Origin: a virus
DNA length: 47,625 nucleotides
Virus record (IMG/VR): IMGVR_UViG_3300017917_001715
Location: 1-47,625 of that record
Strand: one strand, 5' to 3'
This document shows, one piece after another, positions 27,114 to 35,821 of this stretch (the stretch's first letter is position 1; every line of letters begins with the position of its first letter). A program made the translations under genes and the position numbers. The notes beneath the pieces were generated by a model. That model was given only the letters and a program-made list of their open reading frames with translations, made no database searches and had not been told where the DNA came from.

Positions 27114-30100
27114 TTAATTTCCTTTATACTTAAAGTTCCATCGTCTAATTTAGATAGAACAACCTTACACTTCATTCCTTCTCTCATTTTACCCAGAGCC
27201 ATCTTATATAATGTAGGGAATGCAATTGCTCTGGTAAGCTCTTTATTCTTGTTTGTCATAACAATGTGAGCCATCATCTTGCCAGCCTTTGTTTTATATG
27301 GAGTAAAATTTACTACCATATATTCATCGTCGGCCATGTCATATTCTTTTGCATATAGATAATCAACGAATAGGTCAGATGACTCTGGCTTAATATCTTT
27401 AACATTAATATATCTTGCAATTCTATTATCTCCAACTAGAATAAAATACATTTGATTTGTTTCAATTTGTGTCTGCTCATGGTGAAATAGACCAATCGAT
27501 CCAGTCTCATCAACAAGCTCTACTCTAGCCCAACCGTTTCCTCTTTTAATTGCCTTTACCATTCCAAACATAACGAATGATCCTAGGTCATCAAACTCTT
27601 CAATTGGACGAGCTTGAGATTTAATTCTGGGTGGGATTGATTCTAGATTAAATGTTGGTATGCCAAGGTACTCGTAGTAGTTCTCTTGCTCTGTACCAGA
27701 TCTTGGATTATCCTCAAATGCTGCTCCACCAATCATGTTTAATGCAGTTACAGCACGACTATTAATACCGCTTCCCTTTTTAGAAGCCTTATCTACAAAA
27801 TCCTTATAGTCTTTGAATGGTCTTAATGCCATAATTTTGTTAGCAATATTATCAGAGATAAACTTAATCTCTGCCAATCCAAAACGAATTGCGTCCTTTT
27901 GCAATGAGAAATAAATATCTGACTCATTGATATGAGGAAGCAATACTCTAAGTCCAAGTCTCTTAGCTTCAATTAAATATTCTGTTCTTGCATCCTTATC
28001 ATTTTCATTTTTAAGGATTGAAAACATAAATTCAAGTGGGTAGTAATGCTTAAGCCAAGCCGTATAATAAGAAAGCATAGAGTAAGCAACAGCATGAGAA
28101 CGATTGAAAGAGTAACCAGCGTGAGCCTCAAAGTCATGCCAAAGCTTTTCTGCATCTTCTTGACTAATGTGCTTTGTTGCACCTTCAATAAACTTGTCTT
28201 TAAATACATCAAACTCTTTTGCATCCTTCTTCTTACCAATAATCTTACGGACCTTATCAGCCTCAGACCATGACATTCCACCTAAGTGTACGCATGCCTG
28301 CATAACCTGCTCCTGATAAATAATAACACCATATGTATTCTCGGTAAAAGGCTTCATGATTGTATGCGTATATTCTACGGCTTCACGACCATGCTTTCTA
28401 TTAATATAGGCAGCTCCTACAGTATTCATTGCTCCTGGACGAACCAAGGCGTTGGATGCAGCAAGATCTTCAAACTTGTCCACACCCATTTTAATTAGAA
28501 GATTTGTGTATGGCGTTGCTTCTGCCTGGAATACTCCCTTAGTATAGCCATCGCTTAATGTCTTATAAACATTTTTATCGTCTAAAGGTATTTGAGATAG
28601 AATGATATTCTTGCCAGTACGCTTTCTAATAGAAGAAATTGTATCTGAAATAACTGACAGAGTTTTAAGTCCTAGAGCATCAAGCTTGATCAATCCAATG
28701 TCTGCGACAGTATCCATATCATATGCAACAACTGGAATTCTACCTGATACCTTGTCCTGTGCATCTTCTCTAGACTCAATTGGGGCATACTTTCTAATAT
28801 CATCTTTTGCTACAACAACACCAGCAGCATGTACTCCTACGCTTCTAATTTTTCCACGAAGTCTTTCTGCAAGCCATGTTACTTCTGGATATTTATCTCT
28901 AAATTCTTTGGTATTAGGAGAATCAAGGTAGTCTTCAAATGTGTCTATTTGTTTTGTTGCACGATTAACTTCTTGAAGTGGCACCATGAATACACGAGCA
29001 GCATCACGGATAACACCCTTATCTTTAAAATAAGTATATGTTGAAATAGAAGCAACATGCTTAAACTTTTTCTTTAAATATTCTTTTACTTCTTTACGAC
29101 GACGGTCTTCAAAGTCTGTATCGATATCTGGAAAGTCATTACGCTCTGGGTTAATAAATCGGAAAAACAGTAGGTCATATTTAATTGGATCTACATCTGT
29201 AATGCCAAGGGCGTAGCAGACCAATGATCCAGCTGCGGATCCACGACCTGGACCAACCATGATATCGTTAGTCTTTGCCCAATTAATCATATCTCCAACC
29301 ACTAGGAAGTAGGAGGCAAAATTCTTATCCTTAATAACTGCCAGCTCTTCTTCTAGGCGGGCCTTATAGACCTCATCAGAAGCCTTCCCAAGCCTCTCTA
29401 AGCCACTTTCAGCCAGTTCCATTAGCTTCTTGTCGGCGTTGGTCTTTGGGACTGGCAGAAGGTCAAGTCCACGATTAAACTCATACTCTCCCACCTTGGC
29501 TGCTATCTCCATGGTATTTTCATAAATATCAGTACGTGAGATTCCAGACTTATTAAAGTCAGCCTCAATTTCTGAGCGTGACTGAATAAATAAATTATAA
29601 TCCTGAAAAGAAATACGACGATCAGGATATAAGTAATTAAATCTATCCATCATGTCCTTCATGTTTCTAGACATATCGAAGTCGGCATCTTTATCAGCCT
29701 TTGGAGATGTTGATAGAATAAGCATAGCCTCTTCTAATATCTTATCTTCACCTTTAGCAAAGTGTGCATCTCCTGTTGCTACCGCCTTGATTTTGAGTTC
29801 ATCTGCAAATTCAAGGAGCTTTTCATTGATTTCTTTGGGGTTGTGAGATTGAACCTCAATATAAAAATCTTCACCGAAATTTTTTTTAAAATCTTTGAGA
29901 ACGAGTATAGCCTCAGAAAACTCATTCCTTTCGATAGCCTTAGAAATAAGGCCGTTGAGACATCCAGAAAGAACAATAATGCCTTCTTTATATTCATTTA
30001 GCACCTCTCTGTCAATTCTTGGCTTATGATAAAAGCCTTCATTCCATGCTAGCTCTTGCAAAGCGTGAATATTGTTTAACCCTGTTTGATTTTTTGCAAG

Positions 30101-30379
30101 CAAGATAATGTGGTTGTAAGCCTGAATAGACTTATCTGTTTTAGATGATCTATCGAATCTATCTGTTGGCGAAATATAAGCCTCAACACCAAGTATGGGC
30201 TTAATTCCTAATTCTTTTGCAGCAATCTGCATATCACGATGAGAAGCTAGTGTTCCATGATCAGTAATTGCAATAGCTGTCTGTCCAGCATCCAGTGCTG
30301 CTTGACATAATTCTTTTGGAGAATTAAGTCCATCCATTAAGCTATAGTAGCTGTGAACGTGTAAATGTGTAAAACTCAT
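27110..30379 (-). CDS. dnaE: DNA polymerase III alpha subunit (DnaE type)
   Basis: 1089 residues from the ATG at 30379, which overlaps the upstream stop (TAATG). PHP domain begins THLHVHSYYSLMDG; the palm carries VGPGRGSAAGSLVCY and DFPDIDTDFEDRRR with the catalytic aspartates; then VHAAGVVVA, helix-hairpin-helix region (INSRAVTALNMIGG), and a C-terminal OB-like part (GMVKAIKRGNGWARVEL). It replaces the host replicative polymerase for phage DNA synthesis. The protein is somewhat shorter than host DnaE (about 1150-1180), with the C-terminal tau-binding end trimmed. Confidence 0.95.
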   Translation of the reverse strand: MSFTHLHVHSYYSLMDGLNSPKELCQAALDAGQTAIAITDHGTLASHRDMQIAAKELGIKPILGVEAYISPTDRFDRSSKTDKSIQAYNHIILLAKNQTGLNNIHALQELAWNEGFYHKPRIDREVLNEYKEGIIVLSGCLNGLISKAIERNEFSEAILVLKDFKKNFGEDFYIEVQSHNPKEINEKLLEFADELKIKAVATGDAHFAKGEDKILEEAMLILSTSPKADKDADFDMSRNMKDMMDRFNYLYPDRRISFQDYNLFIQSRSEIEADFNKSGISRTDIYENTMEIAAKVGEYEFNRGLDLLPVPKTNADKKLMELAESGLERLGKASDEVYKARLEEELAVIKDKNFASYFLVVGDMINWAKTNDIMVGPGRGSAAGSLVCYALGITDVDPIKYDLLFFRFINPERNDFPDIDTDFEDRRRKEVKEYLKKKFKHVASISTYTYFKDKGVIRDAARVFMVPLQEVNRATKQIDTFEDYLDSPNTKEFRDKYPEVTWLAERLRGKIRSVGVHAAGVVVAKDDIRKYAPIESREDAQDKVSGRIPVVAYDMDTVADIGLIKLDALGLKTLSVISDTISSIRKRTGKNIILSQIPLDDKNVYKTLSDGYTKGVFQAEATPYTNLLIKMGVDKFEDLAASNALVRPGAMNTVGAAYINRKHGREAVEYTHTIMKPFTENTYGVIIYQEQVMQACVHLGGMSWSEADKVRKIIGKKKDAKEFDVFKDKFIEGATKHISQEDAEKLWHDFEAHAGYSFNRSHAVAYSMLSYYTAWLKHYYPLEFMFSILKNENDKDARTEYLIEAKRLGLRVLLPHINESDIYFSLQKDAIRFGLAEIKFISDNIANKIMALRPFKDYKDFVDKASKKGSGINSRAVTALNMIGGAAFEDNPRSGTEQENYYEYLGIPTFNLESIPPRIKSQARPIEEFDDLGSFVMFGMVKAIKRGNGWARVELVDETGSIGLFHHEQTQIETNQMYFILVGDNRIARYINVKDIKPESSDLFVDYLYAKEYDMADDEYMVVNFTPYKTKAGKMMAHIVMTNKNKELTRAIAFPTLYKMALGKMREGMKCKVVLSKLDDGTLSIKEIK

Positions 30380-30591
30380 TAGTATCCGCCTAAACATTCA
30401 TTTCTTGTATGATAAAGTCTTATCTTGGTCATTGTTTTTTTATTTGGTGCATACAGCTCTTCACCGCAACAAGCTGTTTTTAAATACCATTCTTTGCCGA
30501 AGAAGTCATACTTTAATCCTGAGGAATTCTTATACTTATTAGCAACAAAGGTGTCAAATGGGTCTGGTATCTCGTATGAAATCATTGGCAT
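30379..30591 (-). CDS. Hypothetical small protein (70 aa)
   Basis: Contains LKTACCGEELYAPNKKTMT, two adjacent Cys with a later Cys (RNECLGGY) that could form a zinc site. Ribosome binding site GATAGGAT. First gene after a strong terminator and co-translated with the polymerase. Confidence 0.65.
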   Translation of the reverse strand: MPMISYEIPDPFDTFVANKYKNSSGLKYDFFGKEWYLKTACCGEELYAPNKKTMTKIRLYHTRNECLGGY

Positions 30592-30599
30592 ATCCTATC

Positions 30600-30633
30600 A
30601 AATAAAAGGAGGGATGGCAAGAGCCACCCCTCC
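30600..30633 (-). terminator. Strong terminator after SSB
   Basis: 11-bp GC-rich stem (GGAGGGGTGGC / GCCATCCCTCC, one G-U) with a TCTT loop and TTTTATTT tail on the minus strand. It separates the SSB transcript from the polymerase operon. Confidence 0.9.
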
Positions 30634-30643
30634 AAATTATTGA

Positions 30644-31318
30644 TTACCAGTCTACGCTGCTTGAGGTAGAATCTGTTGAAGAGTCTTCTTCTTGGCTATC
30701 GCCATTAAAGAAGCCTTCTTGTTCTGAATAAGGCATATCACGAACAGCAATATCTTCTAGCTTATAAAGCTCAAGATCAGAACTGTCGAAAGGTGTCTCA
30801 TCCTTTCCAAGTGGGATAGCTGTGTAGCTTGTGTCTGTCTTTAGACCTGTACGCTTAATGCGCCATACCAAATTGCTAATGCTTCCCATTTCACCAGCAT
30901 ACTCAATAAGAGTTGGTGTAATTGCCTTAGTGCTTGAACCCTGTGACAGGATTGCTACATAAGGATCTTCCTTACCGTCATCTACTAGAACATTGATGTA
31001 AAGGCGGGACTTGCCCTTCCATCCCTTCTTGTAATCTTTACGGTGTTCTTCACAACCATAACACTTGCCCTGATCATCCATTGAGCATAGGGCTTTACGA
31101 CGGTAATCTGCAGGATTTGTATGCTCTACAGCAATAAATCCGAGTCCGTTCTTTTCATTATAGTTAGGTGAGTCTGGATCTAGCTCTTGAAGAAATCTAA
31201 TCTTAACGCTTTCGCCATCTTCAAGCTTAACCCAACGTGCTTTTGAACCTTCGCCTTCTGTGTAAGTAGGCTTATCCATTACTTTATTTAGTCCTTGCAG
31301 ACCTTTTACAATACCCAT
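30644..31318 (-). CDS. Single-stranded DNA-binding protein, gp32-like (224 aa)
   Basis: Residues about 25-110 show a WVKLEDGESVKIRFLQEL entry, then CSMDDQGKCYGCEEHRKDYK, a zinc-ribbon insertion as in T4 gp32-type SSBs, then KGKSRLYINVLVDDG strands. The C-terminus is acidic and Ser-rich (DSQEEDSSTDSTSSSVDW), the usual SSB protein-interaction tail. It coats ssDNA at the fork. Own promoter and a short hairpin leader suggest high expression. Confidence 0.82.
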   Translation of the reverse strand: MGIVKGLQGLNKVMDKPTYTEGEGSKARWVKLEDGESVKIRFLQELDPDSPNYNEKNGLGFIAVEHTNPADYRRKALCSMDDQGKCYGCEEHRKDYKKGWKGKSRLYINVLVDDGKEDPYVAILSQGSSTKAITPTLIEYAGEMGSISNLVWRIKRTGLKTDTSYTAIPLGKDETPFDSSDLELYKLEDIAVRDMPYSEQEGFFNGDSQEEDSSTDSTSSSVDW

Positions 31319-31365
31319 TTTTATCTCCTTAGTATATTTGATGGTGTAAATCCATCTGTGTTTAT

Positions 31366-31374
31366 ATTATATCA
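31366..31374 (-). promoter_or_regulatory. SSB extended -10 promoter
   Basis: TGATATAAT at the very end of the primase gene. The ~40-nt leader can form GATGG/CCATC near its 5' end and carries AAGGAG. Confidence 0.6.
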
Positions 31375-32370
31375 TGGGTTCCAAGATCGATATTCGATAT
31401 CGGAAACTGCATTTTTAATACAGGCTTTAATTTCTTCATCAGTCATATCGCCTGCATCCTTTGCATCGTGTGGATATATCTTACCATATTCATAAGATGA
31501 CCACAAGATATCTTTATTGCGTAGTTTATTAGCAATAGAGAATCCTAATTGTCTTCCAGCCTCATCAGCATCTGTCATTATAGTTATTCTATTAAAATAT
31601 CTGTTTAGCAGGCTTTGCTGCTCAGTAGATAAAAATCCGCCTAATGTTGCAACTACATTTGGAAACCCAGCTTGATGTATTCTAATTGCATCAAAGTTTG
31701 ATTCGACAACAATGACATGGCTTCCTATTCTTTTTGCTCTGTGAACATTAAATAGAGTTTTACTCTTTGGTAGATTTGTGCTGTTTTTGAAAGACTTACC
31801 CTCAATTGATCTGCCAACAATTCCAATTGGCTTTCCGTCTGGACTGTGAACTGGAGTAACAACCATATTCATTGGGCTTGAATATCCTAGCCAAAAGTGC
31901 TTCATTGATTCGGTATTGATTCCTCTAGACTCAAGGTACTCTCTGGCATTTTTATTACCAGCTAAATCAGCATGAAGTCTATCTATCGTTTCTTGTGGAA
32001 ACTCTTCAAAGTCTGGCTTATCCTCCATAGCTTCTGACAAAAGCTCATCAAAATTATTTAGAGCCTCTGTTTCTTTTGCGGATATAAATCTCATAGCCTC
32101 GTAGTCATTTTTATGCATAACCCTACGAACTAACTCTACCAATGTTCCTGCTTCTCCGCATGCTGGATTAAAACAAATAAATGCGCCCTTTTCACGACTA
32201 ACGCTAAAGCTTGATGTATGACGATTAGAGTGGAATGGACAATAGCAAAGGAAATCGTTGTTTGTTTCACCAACGACATCTAAACCTAGCTCTTTTAGGA
32301 TTGACTTGATGTGTCCTGGCGTGTAGTGCGTGGTATCAACTTGCTTTGTGTTATACCCTCGTATTGCCAT
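31372..32370 (-). CDS. dnaG: DnaG-type primase (332 aa)
   Basis: N-terminal CHC2 zinc finger: CYCPFHSNRHTSSFSV and FICFNPACGEAGTLVELV (residues about 42-80). The TOPRIM core is VIVVESNFDAIRIHQAG (Glu) and ITIMTDADEAGRQLG (DxD) near 215-275. It lacks the long C-terminal helicase-binding domain of bacterial DnaG. It makes RNA primers with the DnaB-type helicase encoded upstream. The start overlaps the preceding small gene by 76 nt. Confidence 0.92.
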   Translation of the reverse strand: MAIRGYNTKQVDTTHYTPGHIKSILKELGLDVVGETNNDFLCYCPFHSNRHTSSFSVSREKGAFICFNPACGEAGTLVELVRRVMHKNDYEAMRFISAKETEALNNFDELLSEAMEDKPDFEEFPQETIDRLHADLAGNKNAREYLESRGINTESMKHFWLGYSSPMNMVVTPVHSPDGKPIGIVGRSIEGKSFKNSTNLPKSKTLFNVHRAKRIGSHVIVVESNFDAIRIHQAGFPNVVATLGGFLSTEQQSLLNRYFNRITIMTDADEAGRQLGFSIANKLRNKDILWSSYEYGKIYPHDAKDAGDMTDEEIKACIKNAVSDIEYRSWNP

Positions 32371-32606
32371 GTGTCACCTCCTATATATACTCCATGAATA
32401 ACCATTGTAAATATCCATTTGTCTGCGAAAGAATTATACTCTACTATCCAGGTTGGATCAAGATCTAGTATTCTTACATAACCGCTATCCTTCATTGAAG
32501 TCAATAATGTTCTGTAAACACTATCCTTTGTAGACTCTAAAGTTTTGTCTGTTAAAACTCCAGTAAGAGTAAAGTCTTTAATTTTGCGGATTGGGATTGT
32601 AATCAT
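32295..32606 (-). CDS. Hypothetical protein between helicase and primase (103 aa)
   Basis: From the ATG at 32606 (MITIPIRKIKDFTLTGVLTD) it has a helical body with TLLTSMKDSGYVRILDLDPT, compatible with a winged-helix fold, then an aromatic beta part. It overlaps helicase (29 nt) and primase (76 nt), unusually long overlaps. It might regulate or bridge the two enzymes; function unknown. Confidence 0.6.
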   Translation of the reverse strand: MITIPIRKIKDFTLTGVLTDKTLESTKDSVYRTLLTSMKDSGYVRILDLDPTWIVEYNSFADKWIFTMVIHGVYIGGDTWQYEGITQSKLIPRTTRQDTSSQS

Positions 32607-33813
32607 ACAGTTCCTTGATAATACCTCTATTAATATCCCAGTCAAGGTAGAATGCAAAGTTGCTACCATGACGGTTCTTTCTTGATACTACCTCAATAAG
32701 ATTTGTGTCTGGATATCTATGGATAGCCATAGCCATATCAGCATCGTATTCAATAGCCTTTGACCAAGCTACTTGGCTCATCATAGGAGGATTATCCTGA
32801 TCTGATACATCGTCTGCGGTAGCTGCAGTAATATCAATAATAGGAATATTGTTTGCTACTGCTAATAGCTTAAACTCACGAGAAATATTTCTATTTCTTT
32901 CAACTTCAGAATGACTACGCTTATTATCATTAAACAACTGGTGATAGTCAAGGATAACCAAGTCTGGTTTATGCTGGTCAATCTTTCCCTGTACAGTTGC
33001 TGGAGTTACTTCTGCTGTCCCCTCATTTGAAATAAGTACAAAGCTATTTTTGCCTTCAAACTTTTTTGTAGACCATGAACGGAAATCATCAATATTAACA
33101 TCACCCTTAGAGAAATCTGATGCTTTAAACAGACCAGAACCAAGCATTGTATAAATACGATCACGCATATTCTCTGGAGACATTTCCAGCGAGATAATCA
33201 TGGGCTTAAACCCTTGCTCCCATGCCTTACATGCTAGGTATGAAGTAAACCAAGTCTTACCTCGACCAGGCCAACCAATTGCAACAATAAGGTGTCCTGG
33301 AGCCATTCCAGTAGGGTATGCTTTATCAATTGCTTCAAATCCAGTAAGAATACCTGGAGCTCCACCCATTACAGCTGAGCGCTCCTTAACAGACATAAAG
33401 TGTCTTTCAGCTGCTTCAATATCTGTAACATCTAGATCTCTAACATTATTAGTAAACTTACTAAGAGAAGCAAGCTTACTCTGCATGTCAGCAAGCACTC
33501 TTCCAGCTGCATCTTCTTTTAGAGCAGAACCGCTCTGAAGCAGAATTGTCTTTAGTCTATTAGATAGAAATTCATTCTTAAGTTTGTCCAAGTAGTATCC
33601 AGTTGCTGCATCTGTAGGCACAACCTCAAAGTCTTTGAACTTCTCTATAAGAATTCCAGGTTCTGGAACAGCCTTAAACTTATAGTAATAAGACTTTAGT
33701 CCATCCCAAATATCTTTGTGTGATGTAAATAATTCATCAACATTGTCAGCAAGAAGTGTACTTATATCTTTATTCTTACATACCGCCGAGATTACTTCTG
33801 CTTCCGTATTCAT
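32578..33813 (-). CDS. dnaB: DnaB-like replicative helicase (411 aa)
   Basis: Small N-terminal helical domain (1-110), then the RecA-like core: Walker A GWPGRGKTWF near 180, FKPMIISLEMSPENMRDR (motif H1a/2 region), Walker B KPDLVILDYHQLF, and a C-terminal RNRHGS arginine-finger region. It unwinds the fork 5' to 3' and partners with the adjacent primase. ATGA overlap with the upstream gene. Confidence 0.93.
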   Translation of the reverse strand: MNTEAEVISAVCKNKDISTLLADNVDELFTSHKDIWDGLKSYYYKFKAVPEPGILIEKFKDFEVVPTDAATGYYLDKLKNEFLSNRLKTILLQSGSALKEDAAGRVLADMQSKLASLSKFTNNVRDLDVTDIEAAERHFMSVKERSAVMGGAPGILTGFEAIDKAYPTGMAPGHLIVAIGWPGRGKTWFTSYLACKAWEQGFKPMIISLEMSPENMRDRIYTMLGSGLFKASDFSKGDVNIDDFRSWSTKKFEGKNSFVLISNEGTAEVTPATVQGKIDQHKPDLVILDYHQLFNDNKRSHSEVERNRNISREFKLLAVANNIPIIDITAATADDVSDQDNPPMMSQVAWSKAIEYDADMAMAIHRYPDTNLIEVVSRKNRHGSNFAFYLDWDINRGIIKELYDYNPNPQN

Positions 33814-34127
33814 TCCTCTTCTACCATTCTCTTAGTCTCTTGCATTAAACGCTTAATGTTCTGTCTATCTTTTGCATGCTCTTTTTCTGCAACATTCATC
33901 TTATCAAAGTTAAATAAAAAAAATGACAGCTTGTGGCTATCTCTATTTAAGCTAAAGTAATAGTTAATCAATGCCTGAGCACGATCAAACCCTACAGTAT
34001 CTATAACATCTTGCATAGCCATCTTGTCTCTAAATTTATTTAGAGTAGGCTTCTTGCCATATCTTTCCTCATAGCACTTTTCAAATTGCCAGAGCAGAAC
34101 GTAGGGCTCTTGATTTTTACTTGCCAC
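33810..34127 (-). CDS. Possible helicase loader (105 aa)
   Basis: Helical, basic protein (PTLNKFRDKMAMQDVIDTVG, later KDRQNIKRLMQETKRM) placed directly upstream of the helicase with a 4-nt overlap. Small helical proteins in this slot often load DnaB-type helicases in phages. This is positional inference; no ATPase motif is present. Confidence 0.55.
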   Translation of the reverse strand: MASKNQEPYVLLWQFEKCYEERYGKKPTLNKFRDKMAMQDVIDTVGFDRAQALINYYFSLNRDSHKLSFFLFNFDKMNVAEKEHAKDRQNIKRLMQETKRMVEEE

Positions 34128-34320
34128 GCTTTAGCTCTTCTTCTACTTCACGTGTCTTCTCGATTAGCTTATTTTCTACAAAGGTATAGACTCTCTCTGT
34201 CGCTGCATCAACGGTCTCGCCTTGCCGAACATCATCTTCAATACCTACACCTATCTTAATACTTTCGTAGTTACCTAGGTTTCGTGTAAAGGATAGATCT
34301 ACCTTGACTCTTGTTGTCAT
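34117..34320 (-). CDS. Conserved-looking small phage protein (67 aa)
   Basis: LSFTRNLGNYESIKIGVGIEDDVR and then a helix with VENKLIEKTREVEEEL. I recall many actinophage proteins with the SFTRNLGN(Y/F)ES motif near replication genes. Start at 34320 chosen because it overlaps the preceding stop (TAATG). Function unknown. Confidence 0.75.
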   Translation of the reverse strand: MTTRVKVDLSFTRNLGNYESIKIGVGIEDDVRQGETVDAATERVYTFVENKLIEKTREVEEELKRGK

Positions 34321-34802
34321 TATTCCGCCTTCCATACTGGTACAAAGTTTCCTTCTTCTGTCTTAGTATACAATATTAAATTATGTTTGAGAATAGCCTG
34401 AAGCTCAGCTTTTGATGGAAGGGTATTTGTATAACCAGCATCTAATATAAATTGATGCACATCCATTACATCGCTTTCGCTAAACATAAACTTATACCAG
34501 GTGCTTTCTGGATTTCCTATTGGATATACAATCTGTGGAGTTTTTATTTTTCCATCAATAATATAATCTTCAATAGTGATCTTATGCCTATTTAGTATTT
34601 GTGCTACTTCTGCTGTTGAGTATGCATTTTTCATAGTCTTTTCAACTAATGCTAATGAATATAGGACTCTTTTGCCATCTGGATAGCACCATGCCACAAG
34701 TTCATCTTTTGCTCTTGAACGTGTAAGAACTTTATGTATCTTATCGTTTAAAAAGAAATAGACAAATTTTTTGCGTACTCGTTGTCTCTTCGATCTAGCC
34801 AT
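34320..34802 (-). CDS. HTH protein with excisionase/MerR-like helix-turn-helix (160 aa)
   Basis: A basic N-terminus (RSKRQRVRKKF) followed by YSTAEVAQILNRHKITIEDY, a winged HTH of the MerR/excisionase type at about residues 60-85. Likely DNA binding; it could control the replication operon or recognise an origin. No sensor domain apparent. Confidence 0.7.
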   Translation of the reverse strand: MARSKRQRVRKKFVYFFLNDKIHKVLTRSRAKDELVAWCYPDGKRVLYSLALVEKTMKNAYSTAEVAQILNRHKITIEDYIIDGKIKTPQIVYPIGNPESTWYKFMFSESDVMDVHQFILDAGYTNTLPSKAELQAILKHNLILYTKTEEGNFVPVWKAE

Positions 34803-34936
34803 TTTGCAAACCTATTAGTCTCTCTATTTAGCATCCATCTCTTGCCACACATAATACAGAATAGTTCTATATGAAGCTTTTGAGAAAAAACTCTATCCAC
34901 AAATACTCTACCTGAGCATTTACCACATGTCATCAT
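34748..34936 (-). CDS. Zinc-ribbon small protein (62 aa)
   Basis: MTCGKCSGRVFVDRVF and ELFCIMCGKRWML form a two-knuckle zinc ribbon, then a basic helix. The start overlaps the phosphoesterase stop (ATGA), and the end overlaps the HTH gene by 55 nt. Confidence 0.7.
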   Translation of the reverse strand: MMTCGKCSGRVFVDRVFSQKLHIELFCIMCGKRWMLNRETNRFAKWLDRRDNEYAKNLSISF

Positions 34937-35736
34937 AAACTAAACAACTTTCCGTCCACCACACATGTATAGTTTGGAGAAATATGAATCATCTGTACGT
35001 GTGGATATTCTCCATTTTCAATGTGTGCAATAGCAAAACCCTTTTGCCAATCGTGATGCTGAGTATACTTCATTCCTGGACCCTTTTCGTCACACATATG
35101 ACCAATTTCATATCCACGAATTGTTTCACCCTGACCGTTATTTCTAAGCTCATATGTCTGAAGATGGGATGCAATTCTATGCGAATGCCCACGAATAAGA
35201 GAGACTTGAAGATCATTCATATCTGCTCTCACTGCTCCAGTTGCTGCAACTGAAAGGCCATGATGAACATGGATATCTCCAAACCTACGCTTTGGAAGGC
35301 TGTCATAATAAATATATTCATATCCCAATGAGTCCAATGACCACAATGCTTCTGGAGTTACTTCCTTTGCGTAATCTGGAAGCTTCTTATCTATGTAATC
35401 AAAGATACGGATATCATGATTTCCTAAAGCTGAAAATAGCTGAGCGTCTGGAAGCATCTCTCGTGTCTTAGCATAAAAATCTCTTGCGCCCTTAGCTTCA
35501 TGTCTCATCATTGGAACAATGAGATCACGACTATCATCTTTGTGTAACTGCAAAAACTCTGCAGACCTGCCTTCGGTATATTTACTATAACATGCTTGAT
35601 CATCTGTGTCTCCAAGATAATCTACTACGTCTGGTTTAAACCATTTCATTACCTTAAACCACAAAGCGATTGCCTTATCATCTTGATATGGGAATTGCTG
35701 ATCAGATGATAACATCCACTTTAAATCGTTGCTCAT
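34933..35736 (-). CDS. Calcineurin-like metallophosphoesterase (267 aa)
   Basis: Metal-site motifs in order: SSDQQFPYQDD (D-x-Q in place of DxH), DYLGDTDD (GDxxD), ALGNHD (GNHD/E), HHGLS and RGHSH. The start at 35736 is chosen for its AGGTGG site. Members hydrolyse phosphodiesters or phosphomonoesters; in phages a role in RNA or DNA end processing is possible. It opens the replication module after a terminator. Confidence 0.85.
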   Translation of the reverse strand: MSNDLKWMLSSDQQFPYQDDKAIALWFKVMKWFKPDVVDYLGDTDDQACYSKYTEGRSAEFLQLHKDDSRDLIVPMMRHEAKGARDFYAKTREMLPDAQLFSALGNHDIRIFDYIDKKLPDYAKEVTPEALWSLDSLGYEYIYYDSLPKRRFGDIHVHHGLSVAATGAVRADMNDLQVSLIRGHSHRIASHLQTYELRNNGQGETIRGYEIGHMCDEKGPGMKYTQHHDWQKGFAIAHIENGEYPHVQMIHISPNYTCVVDGKLFSL

Positions 35737-35752
35737 TTTCCACCTTAATGTT

Positions 35753-35777
35753 AAAAAAGTCACGGGAACGTGACTTT
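35753..35777 (-). terminator. Strong terminator between tail and replication modules
   Basis: AAAGTCACG-TTCC-CGTGACTTT, perfect 9-bp stem with a 4-nt loop and a TTTTTT run on the minus strand. It lies downstream of a predicted promoter, so it could attenuate the replication operon. Confidence 0.9.
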
Positions 35778-35791
35778 GAGGTTACAGGCTA

Positions 35792-35819
35792 AGTGTAACA
35801 TATTACTACAGATTGTCAA
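35792..35819 (-). promoter_or_regulatory. Promoter ahead of the terminator
   Basis: -35 TTGACA (35814-35819), 16-bp spacer, -10 TACACT (35792-35797). Transcription would meet the terminator hairpin within about 10 nt. Confidence 0.5.
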
Positions 35820-35821
35820 TA

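Noticed and set aside
35241-35471. Plus-strand ORFs opposite the phosphoesterase
   Set aside because: No start signals, and the minus frame has complete metallophosphoesterase motifs.
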